Shown: positions 1-5,200 of the stretch, piece by piece
Numbering within the stretch: position 1 is the first letter of the stretch
Layout: every line of letters starts with the position of its first letter
DNA from: an uncultured Bacilli bacterium
GTDB taxonomy: Bacteria > Bacillota_I > Bacilli_A > RF39 > UBA660
Length of the DNA stretch: 11,717 nt
Direction: 5' to 3'
Assembly: GCA_947631345.1 (NCBI GenBank)
Contig: CANRKW010000029.1
Location: forward strand, 1-11,717
Program-made: the position numbers and the translations under genes
The notes under the pieces: model-generated
Told to the model about the DNA's origin: nothing
The model's input: the letters and a program-made list of their open reading frames with translations, nothing else
Database searches by the model: none

Positions 1-2
1 AC

Positions 3-320
3 AGATCGGGAAATAAGGAGATACGGGCATGGTACATAAATAATGTAAATAGCATAGATAATAACATAAATAGTACAAACAACATCGAAACATTTAACAG
101 TGGCATAGAAGTTTTAAATGAAACACCAATAGAAACATTAAATACAGCAAATGAACCAAATGATGACTACAATAATTATCAAAGTATGTCATTTGGAGAA
201 AAACCTGTAGAAACTAAAGAAGATATATTTTCACAAACACCTAATACACAAGAAAGCATATATACCAATGTTTCTAATAATACTAATACTAATCAAAACA
301 CAAATAATTTTGACAATTAA
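3..320 (+). CDS. 3' end of an unrecognised gene with Asn/Thr-rich tail (partial)
   Basis: An open frame runs in from the left edge, reading from base 3 (RSGNKEIRAWYINN...) to TAA at 318-320, giving 105 visible residues. After the first dozen residues the sequence is strongly biased to Asn, Thr, Ser, Glu and Ile, with runs such as NNTNTNQNTNN just before the end. This is typical of a disordered C-terminal tail and has no recognisable motif. The gene is followed at once by a hairpin terminator, so it belongs to a transcription unit separate from cdaA. I do not recognise the family. The coding call rests on the uninterrupted frame and the terminator placed directly after its stop. The start lies outside the window. 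Confidence 0.65.
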   Translation, partial: RSGNKEIRAWYINNVNSIDNNINSTNNIETFNSGIEVLNETPIETLNTANEPNDDYNNYQSMSFGEKPVETKEDIFSQTPNTQESIYTNVSNNTNTNQNTNNFDN

Positions 321-336
321 AGCGTAAATATTAAAT

Positions 337-364
337 AAAAGATATAGTAAATATATCTTTTTTA
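337..364 (+). terminator. intrinsic terminator of the left-edge gene
   Basis: A perfect 10-bp stem AAAAGATATA (337-346) pairs with TATATCTTTT (352-361) around the loop GTAAA and leads into a T-rich stretch. It starts 17 bases after the preceding stop codon. The stem is AT-rich, so it may be leaky. It separates the left gene from cdaA. Confidence 0.7.
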
Positions 365-367
365 TAT

Positions 368-373
368 TATAAT
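368..373 (+). promoter_or_regulatory. possible -10 element of the cdaA-cdaR operon
   Basis: A perfect TATAAT lies 30 bases before the cdaA start, just after the upstream terminator. No convincing -35 hexamer is found 16-18 bp upstream, because that stretch is the terminator hairpin itself. The call therefore rests on the -10 alone in AT-rich sequence. No c-di-AMP (ydaO-type) riboswitch fits in the short gap before the ribosome binding site. Confidence 0.35.
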
Positions 374-403
374 TATTTTTGTAAGAACAAGGAGGGACTT
401 AAA

Positions 404-1252
404 GTGACATTAACACAAGTATATAATATTTTTACAAAAATTTTAGATATAGGAGTTCTTTGGTTTATATTCTATTATATTTTAAAATACATAAAGAAAA
501 ATGTAAAATTGACTTTAATATTTAAAGGTATAATAATAGTAGTAGCATTAAAATTCATAAGCGAATTTTTAGATTTAAAAACAGTAGGTGTACTACTAGA
601 CTACATAATTGACTGGGCACCTCTTGCTTTAATAGTACTTTTCCAACCTGAAATTAGAAATGTACTTGAAAGTATTGGAAGAAGTCAACTTTTAGGAAGA
701 CATAAAGTACTAACTGTTGATGAAAGAGAAAAAGTAGTTTATGAAATAATGCAAGCAGTTGAATATATGAAAAGAAACAGAATTGGAGCTTTAATAGTTA
801 TAGAAAGAGATTATGGACTTAGTCAATATATAGAAAATGCAAATAAATTATATGCTGATTTGTCTAGTGAACTACTAATAAGTATATTCTTCCCTAATAA
901 CCCACTTCACGATGGAGCAGTTATTATAGAAGGAGACAGAATCAGTTGTGCTGGAAGCGTTCTTCCTACAAGTATGAATAGTAGCATAAGTAAACGTCTA
1001 GGAACAAGACACCGTGCTGCATTAGGTTTAGCTGAAATAAGCGACGCGATTTGCTTATGTGTAAGTGAAGAAACTGGAAGAGTAAGTATTGCAGTAGATG
1101 GAGAACTTAACTATAACTTAACATTAGATGATGCAAGAATGATTTTAATTGAAGCTTTACAACCTAAAAAAGAAACTTTCTTTGATGCTGATGAAAAAGC
1201 ATTAGAAACAGAATCGGAGGTAAACACTGATGAAGAAAGAAAAGAAAACTAA
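404..1252 (+). CDS. cdaA: membrane-bound diadenylate cyclase CdaA
   Basis: CdaA condenses two ATP into cyclic di-AMP, the second messenger that controls potassium uptake, osmolyte transport and cell-wall balance in Gram-positive bacteria. Hydrophobic segments fill about residues 10-80 (three membrane helices expected for this family). The cytosolic DisA_N/DAC domain follows, with both signature motifs: DGA at 170-172 (LHDGAVI) and RHR at 202-204 (GTRHRAALGLAE). At 282 residues it is close to the usual 270-280. The C-terminal tail (255-282) is acidic and charged. Translation starts at GTG 404, with AAGGAGGG at 389-396 seven bases upstream. The 3' end overlaps cdaR by 23 bp, so the two are co-transcribed and probably translationally coupled, as expected for a cyclase and its membrane regulator. 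Identification is very secure. Confidence 0.96.
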   Translation: MTLTQVYNIFTKILDIGVLWFIFYYILKYIKKNVKLTLIFKGIIIVVALKFISEFLDLKTVGVLLDYIIDWAPLALIVLFQPEIRNVLESIGRSQLLGRHKVLTVDEREKVVYEIMQAVEYMKRNRIGALIVIERDYGLSQYIENANKLYADLSSELLISIFFPNNPLHDGAVIIEGDRISCAGSVLPTSMNSSISKRLGTRHRAALGLAEISDAICLCVSEETGRVSIAVDGELNYNLTLDDARMILIEALQPKKETFFDADEKALETESEVNTDEERKEN

Positions 1253-2603
1253 AAATAAAGTTAATATATTTAAAGGTTTATACAACATATTAGATAAAAT
1301 AATAATAACACCAATAAGTAAATTAGCATATTTTCTAAAAGACAAATTATCATTTAACAGTGGTTTTATAGATAGACTATTAAATAAACCTAATGTACTT
1401 TTATACATTTCTTTAGCCTTAGCATTTATATGTTTTATAGCAGTTGATAAAAACATTATAAACTTTACAAATAATGAAGCTTTAGTACTAGATAATCAAA
1501 AAGTAAAAGTTGACTACAATGAAGAAGCATATGTAGTTGAAGGAATACCAGATGGAGCAGATATAATCCTAATGGGAAGAAAAAGTGTATTATCACTTGC
1601 TGAACAACTAAGTGATGAACACCAATTATCACTTGACTTAACAAACTTGGGTGTAGGTATCCATAGGGTTAACCTAAACTACAATAACCCAATAAAGTCA
1701 CTTACATATAAATTAGATCCAGGTACAATAACAGTTGTAATATATCCAAAAGTAAGTGAAGTAAGAACATTATCTACTGATATAATAAATACCGATAAAT
1801 TAGATAAAACTCTAGTAGTTAGTAATGTTGTTTTAGATAGAGAAGAAATAATAATAAAAAGTTATCAAGAAAAATTAGAAAAAGTTGCAAGTGTAAAAGC
1901 AATAGTAGATGTAAACTCACTAAATGCTAAAGAACCAGGAGAATACAAACTAGAAAATGTAAGACTTGTAGCATATGATGTAGATGGTAAAGAAATCTCA
2001 GGTATTGAAATTGTACCAAATACAGTTACAGCAACTATAACAATAACAAGTCCAAGCAAAACAGTACCACTACGAGTAGTACCAGTAGGAGAAATAAGAA
2101 GTGGTTCAGCAATAGCAAAAATCGAGCAATCAGTTACAGAAGTAACAATTTATGGGGACGAAAATATACTAAAAGATATAAATGAATTACAAGTAGAAAT
2201 AGATGTAACAAATTTAAGTGAAGACAAAGTATATCAAGTTATAATTAATAAACCTGCTGGAGCTAGAAGTATAAATGTAACAAGCACTAAAATAACTGTC
2301 ACAATGGAAAAAGAAACTTCAAAAGACTTTGAAGACATACAAATAGAAATAAGAAATCTAGATGATAGATTCATAGCCCAAGGAAAAGATATAGAAAATT
2401 CAAAAGTTACAGTTACTGTAAAAGGTGTTGAAAGTTTACTAAATAATTTAGATAAAAGTTCTATAACAGCATATATAGATTTAAGTTCAGTAAGTGAAGA
2501 AGGAACATACTCTGTACCTGTATATACTGAAGGAACAGACTTAAAACTAACTTATACAAGTAAAACTAAAAACATAGAAATTATAGTAATAAAGAAAGAA
2601 TAA
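1230..2603 (+). CDS. cdaR: YbbR-domain regulator of CdaA (CdaR)
   Basis: CdaR is the extracytoplasmic partner that binds CdaA and tunes c-di-AMP synthesis. The sequence shows a basic cytosolic N-terminus (residues 1-50, many Lys), one membrane helix at about 54-72 (LNKPNVLLYISLALAFICFI), then roughly 380 residues outside the cell. These consist of beta-rich repeats with the YbbR pattern, apparently four units (about 85-175, 180-270, 275-355 and 365-450). One example is the pair of stretches VPLRVVPVGEIRSGSAI and EIRNLDDRFIAQG. Length 457 is close to Bacillus CdaR. Start ATG 1230 has GGAGG at 1216-1220 inside the cdaA 3' end. In many Bacillota glmM follows cdaR. Here a terminator ends the operon, so glmM must lie elsewhere. 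Repeat number is my estimate by eye. Confidence 0.93.
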   Translation: MKKEKKTKNKVNIFKGLYNILDKIIITPISKLAYFLKDKLSFNSGFIDRLLNKPNVLLYISLALAFICFIAVDKNIINFTNNEALVLDNQKVKVDYNEEAYVVEGIPDGADIILMGRKSVLSLAEQLSDEHQLSLDLTNLGVGIHRVNLNYNNPIKSLTYKLDPGTITVVIYPKVSEVRTLSTDIINTDKLDKTLVVSNVVLDREEIIIKSYQEKLEKVASVKAIVDVNSLNAKEPGEYKLENVRLVAYDVDGKEISGIEIVPNTVTATITITSPSKTVPLRVVPVGEIRSGSAIAKIEQSVTEVTIYGDENILKDINELQVEIDVTNLSEDKVYQVIINKPAGARSINVTSTKITVTMEKETSKDFEDIQIEIRNLDDRFIAQGKDIENSKVTVTVKGVESLLNNLDKSSITAYIDLSSVSEEGTYSVPVYTEGTDLKLTYTSKTKNIEIIVIKKE

Positions 2604-2604
2604 A

Positions 2605-2635
2605 AAAATACCCTGTCATATAGACGGGGTGTTTT
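2605..2635. terminator. bidirectional terminator between cdaR and the DUF378 gene
   Basis: A 13-bp stem, AAAATACCCTGTC (2605-2617) against GACGGGGTGTTTT (2623-2635), has two G-U pairs and the loop ATATA. The A-rich left arm and T-rich right arm give a U-tract on both strands. It lies exactly between the stops of the convergent genes cdaR (2603) and DUF378 (2638) and is the most GC-rich hairpin in the window. Confidence 0.9.
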
Positions 2636-2637
2636 CA

Positions 2638-2847
2638 TTACTTTCTACTAGTTTCTTCAAATGGCATTAATAATAATCCAACATTTATAATACCAGCAAG
2701 TCCAACAAATGTATAAACGACTTTAGTAAATAATGTACCTGCACCAAATAAGGCTTCAACTAAATTAAACTCAAAAAGTCCAACTAAACCCCAATTTAAA
2801 GCACCAATTATACATAAAGTTAATGCTATTTTTTGTACTATTTGCAT
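2638..2847 (-). CDS. small DUF378 (YuzA-type) membrane protein
   Basis: This is a 69-residue protein with two hydrophobic helices, about residues 5-25 and 42-62. The DUF378 hallmark is present, IGALNWGLVGLF around residues 14-25, as is the second conserved half GLAGIINVGLLL near 49-60. Length matches the family norm of about 65-75. Function is unknown for the whole family; it is a membrane protein found widely in bacteria. A strong ribosome binding site, TAAGGAGGT on the minus strand (2852-2860), precedes ATG at 2847. It is a monocistronic gene, convergent with cdaR and divergent from the lipoprotein gene. Confidence 0.9.
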   Translation of the reverse strand: MQIVQKIALTLCIIGALNWGLVGLFEFNLVEALFGAGTLFTKVVYTFVGLAGIINVGLLLMPFEETSRK

Positions 2848-2864
2848 ACATACCTCCTTATGTT

Positions 2865-2936
2865 AATTATTCTAATCAAAATTGTCTAATTTATTCATAA
2901 ACATTAAAATAAAGAGTATAATTAACTAGAATAATT
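2865..2936. repeat. inverted repeat flanking the divergent DUF378/lipoprotein promoters
   Basis: AATTATTCTA (2865-2874) is the exact reverse complement of TAGAATAATT (2927-2936). Each copy sits just upstream of the ribosome binding site of one of the two divergent genes, so each would lie in or near its 5' leader. This could be a shared operator. In sequence this AT-rich, a 10-bp chance match is not negligible. Confidence 0.3.
2894..2922 (+). promoter_or_regulatory. promoter of the lipoprotein gene
   Basis: A -35-like TTCATA (2894-2899) and a perfect TATAAT (2917-2922) are spaced 17 bp apart. Transcription would start near 2929, about 25 bases before the TTG start codon. It has the housekeeping sigma-A pattern. 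Confidence 0.6.
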
Positions 2937-2953
2937 TAAAGGAGGGTTTTGTT

Positions 2954-3940
2954 TTGAAAAAGTTTTTATTAGTGTTATTTTCATTATTTATCTTATCTGG
3001 ATGTGGTAATAAAGAAGAAAGTATTGTAAAAGAATTTGAAAATACTATAAATAATATTAAGAATTATCATTTAACAGGTAATATGATAATAAAAAATAAT
3101 GAAGAAAAATATACCTATGGAGTAGATGTTACATTTAAAGAAGGTAACTTCTATAAAGTAAGTTTGATAAATAAAGAAAATGACCATGAACAAATTATTC
3201 TAAAAAATGAAGAAGGAGTCTATGTTATTACACCATCTTTAAACAAAAGTTTCAAGTTTCAAAGTGAGTGGCCTACTAATAGTAGTCAATCATATATATT
3301 AGAAACATTACTAAATGATATTGTTAATGATAGTGAAAGAACTATAAAAGAAGGTAAAGGAGAATATGTAATCACAAGTAAAGTAAATTATCCTAATAAT
3401 AGTAATTTAACTTTACAAGAAGTTACATTAGATGAAAAGTATTTACCTAAAAAAGTAATAGTAAAAAATAGTAGTGGTATAGAACAAATTAGTATGACTA
3501 TTACTAAAATAGATACAAAAACTAAATATGAAAAAGAATACTTTAAATTATCTAATAGTATTAAGAAAACAAATGAAACTGAAACAAAAACAACAAGTGT
3601 AGTAGATGATGTAGTATATCCTATGTATTTACCAAGTGGAACTTCATATAGTAAAGAAGAGGTTATAACAAATGAAGATAGTGAAAGAGTAATACTTACA
3701 TATACTGGGGTAAAACCATTTATATTAATAGAAGAAGCAAGTGTAAGAGGAGATAATCATGAAACAACTGCAGTAAATGGGGAAGTAGTACAATATGGTA
3801 ATGTACTTGGGGTTTTAACTGAAACATCACTTAATTGGAGTAATAATGGAAAAGAATACTATATAATAGGAGAATCATTATCTAAAGAAGAACTATTAGA
3901 AATAGCAAGTAGTACAGCTACAGTAGCAATAACCAAATAG
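2954..3940 (+). CDS. lipoprotein with LolA/GerS-like and DUF4367-like domains
   Basis: This is a secreted lipoprotein anchored on the outer face of the membrane. Residues 1-16 are a lipoprotein signal ending in the lipobox LSGC, with the lipidated Cys at 17. Residues 20-200 form a beta-strand-rich domain of the LolA/GerS/RseB kind: a helix (VKEFENTINNIKNYHLTGNM), then alternating strands ending in LPKKVIVKNSSG and QISMTITKID. A Thr/Glu-rich linker (205-217) leads to a C-terminal domain (220-328) with the DUF4367-like features YPMYLPSGT, LNWSNNGKEYYIIG and LSKEELLEIASS. The start is TTG 2954, supported by AAAGGAGGG at 2938-2946, seven bases upstream. The family links are from pattern memory. 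Roles in envelope-stress sensing or in lipid or cell-wall precursor binding are possible but not shown. Confidence 0.75.
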   Translation: MKKFLLVLFSLFILSGCGNKEESIVKEFENTINNIKNYHLTGNMIIKNNEEKYTYGVDVTFKEGNFYKVSLINKENDHEQIILKNEEGVYVITPSLNKSFKFQSEWPTNSSQSYILETLLNDIVNDSERTIKEGKGEYVITSKVNYPNNSNLTLQEVTLDEKYLPKKVIVKNSSGIEQISMTITKIDTKTKYEKEYFKLSNSIKKTNETETKTTSVVDDVVYPMYLPSGTSYSKEEVITNEDSERVILTYTGVKPFILIEEASVRGDNHETTAVNGEVVQYGNVLGVLTETSLNWSNNGKEYYIIGESLSKEELLEIASSTATVAITK

Positions 3941-3963
3941 AAGAAGAAATTCTTCTTTTTTAG
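3941..3963 (+). terminator. terminator of the lipoprotein gene
   Basis: Directly after the TAG stop, AAGAAG (3941-3946) and CTTCTT (3952-3957) pair around AAATT, extendable by G-U and A-U pairs at the base, and run into a T-rich tract. The stem is short but correctly placed. Confidence 0.6.
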
Positions 3964-3984
3964 TTTTTATGTAAAAAAGAAAGT

Positions 3985-3999
3985 GTTACAAATTGTAAC
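3985..3999. repeat. palindrome site 1 upstream of the Bro-N gene
   Basis: GTTACAAATTGTAAC is a perfect inverted repeat with 7-bp arms around a central A, followed by GAGTTGA (4000-4006). It matches site 2 (4071-4085) except at the two positions that pair with each other, so the symmetry is kept. In one frame the surrounding bases read ESVTNCNELK then stop. That resembles residues 63-72 of the downstream protein, so it could also be a gene remnant. Confidence 0.75.
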
Positions 4000-4025
4000 G
4001 AGTTGAAATAATTAATTAAAAAAAA

Positions 4026-4045
4026 TTAAAGAACAAAATTTTTAT
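4026..4045 (+). repeat. tail repeat, copy 1
   Basis: TTAAAGAACAAAATTTTTAT is a 20-base direct repeat that recurs at 4136-4155 with one A-to-G change. It follows palindrome site 1, just as copy 2 follows site 2. The leader therefore looks like two diverged copies of one unit (palindrome, GAGTTGA, spacer, tail), with about 24 bp more in the second spacer. Confidence 0.65.
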
Positions 4046-4070
4046 GGAATAAAGATAAGAAAATGAAACC

Positions 4071-4085
4071 GTGACAAATTGTCAC
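4071..4085. repeat. palindrome site 2 upstream of the Bro-N gene
   Basis: GTGACAAATTGTCAC is a perfect inverted repeat (7-bp arms, central A) followed by GAGTTGA (4086-4092), as in site 1 exactly 86 bp upstream. The 22 bases 4061-4082 are identical to 4401-4422 inside the Bro-N gene. In the corresponding frame it reads ENETVTNCHELSI, with stops on both sides. Confidence 0.8.
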
Positions 4086-4135
4086 GAGTTGAGTATTTAA
4101 AAGTAAGTGAAATAGTTTAGAACAGAATAAAAAAG

Positions 4136-4155
4136 TTAAAGAGCAAAATTTTTAT
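4136..4155 (+). repeat. tail repeat, copy 2
   Basis: TTAAAGAGCAAAATTTTTAT is the second copy of the 20-base tail, one base different from 4026-4045. It ends 11 bases before the -35 element of the Bro-N promoter. Confidence 0.65.
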
Positions 4156-4165
4156 TAAAAAGTAC

Positions 4166-4194
4166 TTGCGTATAAATCAAATGTTTGATATTAT
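4166..4194 (+). promoter_or_regulatory. promoter of the Bro-N gene
   Basis: TTGCGT (4166-4171) and TATTAT (4189-4194) are separated by 17 bp. Transcription would begin near 4201, only about 18 bases before the start codon. The palindrome and tail repeats would then lie upstream of the promoter, not within the mRNA. Confidence 0.55.
4176..4189. promoter_or_regulatory. candidate operator in the Bro-N promoter spacer
   Basis: ATCAAA-TG-TTTGAT is a perfect 6-bp inverted repeat lying between the -35 and -10 elements and touching the -10. A repressor bound here would block RNA polymerase, which fits autoregulation or control by a phage-type repressor. No second copy was found elsewhere in the window. 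Confidence 0.45.
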
Positions 4195-4218
4195 ATATAT
4201 TGAAGGAGGGTTAGGGTT

Positions 4219-5082
4219 ATGTATAAAGAAAAAATGTATTTAGTAAATAAATTATTTAATAATGAAACAATTAGAACTGTATGGAATAAAGAGGATGAAA
4301 AATATTACATTAGTGTTGTAGATATAGTAGGGGTTATATCAGAAAGTAAAGATAAACAAGCATACTGGAGAAAGTTAAAACAACGACTAAAAGACGAAGG
4401 AAATGAAACCGTGACAAATTGTGACCAACTGAAATTAAAAGCACAAGATGGAAAATATCGCTTAACTGATGTTGTAGATATAGAAGGGATGTTTAGAATT
4501 ATTGAATCAATTCCAAGTAAGAATGCAGAGCCTATAAAACTTTGGTTAGCAAAATTAGGTAGTGAAAGAATTGACGAAGTATTTAACCCATCTATAACTG
4601 TACAAAGAGCAATTGATTTATATAGGGCAAAAGGTTATGATGAGAAATGGATTACAAAAAGAATACAAAATATACAAGATAGAAAAGAACTTACTGATGT
4701 ATGGAAAGGTGGAGGCATAACTGATAGTAAAGAATATGCTATTTTAACTAACGAAATTTATAAAACTTGGTCTGGTATGACTACTAAACAATATAAAGAA
4801 TATAAAGGACTACGTAAAGAGTCACTTCGTGATAATATGGATAATATTGAGGTGTCTTTAACTGATATTAGCGAAGAAGTAACAAAAAGATTAGCAAGAA
4901 AAACTAAACCTAAGGGATTAGAAGAAAATTTGGAAGTTGCTCGTGCTGGTGGACAAGTTGCTAAAAATACAAGAAATGAAATTGAAAATTTACTTGGAGA
5001 ATCAGTTGTTACTAGTAAAAATAAATTAAATTATCAATATATTGATGGCAAAAAAGAAATAGAAGACAATATGGCAAAATAA
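4219..5082 (+). CDS. Bro-N / antirepressor-family protein
   Basis: This 287-residue protein matches a widespread bacterial and prophage family annotated as Bro-N domain, phage antirepressor or DNA-damage-inducible (DinD-like) protein. The Bro-N part covers about residues 10-120 (IRTVWNKEDEKYYISVVDIV, YWRKLKQRLKDE, NETVTNCDQLKLKAQDGKY, DIEGMFRIIESIPS, EPIKLWLAKLGSERIDE). The family's second half runs about 125-265 (AIDLYRAKGYDEKWI, REL-type linker, TKQYKEYKGLRKESLRDNM, ARAGGQVAKNTRNEIE). Bro-N domains bind DNA; a cellular role for this subfamily is not established. ATG 4219 follows GAAGGAGGG (4202-4210). It precedes the restriction-modification genes on the same strand by 118 bp, a common kind of neighbour for this family. 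Codons 65-69 (VTNCD) contain a near-copy of the leader palindrome. Family assignment is solid; function is inferred. Confidence 0.85.
   Translation: MYKEKMYLVNKLFNNETIRTVWNKEDEKYYISVVDIVGVISESKDKQAYWRKLKQRLKDEGNETVTNCDQLKLKAQDGKYRLTDVVDIEGMFRIIESIPSKNAEPIKLWLAKLGSERIDEVFNPSITVQRAIDLYRAKGYDEKWITKRIQNIQDRKELTDVWKGGGITDSKEYAILTNEIYKTWSGMTTKQYKEYKGLRKESLRDNMDNIEVSLTDISEEVTKRLARKTKPKGLEENLEVARAGGQVAKNTRNEIENLLGESVVTSKNKLNYQYIDGKKEIEDNMAK
4411..4425 (+). repeat. palindrome-like site 3 inside the Bro-N coding region
   Basis: GTGACAAATTGTGAC matches site 2 except for one base in the right arm (six of seven pairs kept). The identical block shared with the leader spans 4401-4422, which encodes NETVTNC. 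The conserved protein motif and the leader palindrome are thus the same DNA sequence. Confidence 0.7.
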
Positions 5083-5140
5083 AATACTAATGTATAAAAT
5101 GATATCATGAAAATTGGTAATAAAACAAAACACTAGTATT
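5083..5140. repeat. nested inverted repeats between the Bro-N and RM genes
   Basis: AATACTA (5083-5089) and TAGTATT (5134-5140) are complementary across 44 bases, and the perfect palindrome ATGATATCAT (5099-5108) lies between them. No U-tract follows, so this is not a standard terminator. A regulatory role for the restriction genes is possible but unproven. Confidence 0.3.
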
Positions 5141-5143
5141 ATT

Positions 5144-5171
5144 TTGATTTGTTATGTGGTACAATTACAAT
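5144..5171 (+). promoter_or_regulatory. possible promoter of the restriction-modification operon
   Basis: TTGATT (5144-5149) and TACAAT (5166-5171) are separated by 16 bp. An alternative in the same stretch is an extended -10, TGGTACAAT at 5157-5165, with a poor -35. Either would give the RM genes a promoter independent of the Bro-N gene. Confidence 0.4.
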
Positions 5172-5200
5172 GTATAGAATATAGAAAGAAGGTGTAAATT

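Noticed and set aside
365..403. c-di-AMP riboswitch before cdaA
   Set aside because: The leader is only about 25-40 bases, far too short for that structured RNA.
1202..1456. Open frame on the minus strand across the cdaA-cdaR junction
   Set aside because: It lies wholly over two secure genes, has no family resemblance and is hydrophobic only because it mirrors a membrane-coding stretch.
1865..2059. 64-codon minus-strand frame inside cdaR
   Set aside because: Shadow of a real gene; its Ser/Thr-rich content reflects the opposite strand and it has no context of its own.
3961..4218. CRISPR array or type III toxin-antitoxin RNA repeats
   Set aside because: There are only two imperfect units with no regular spacers and no cas or ToxN-like gene. 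The repeats also lie upstream of the likely promoter.
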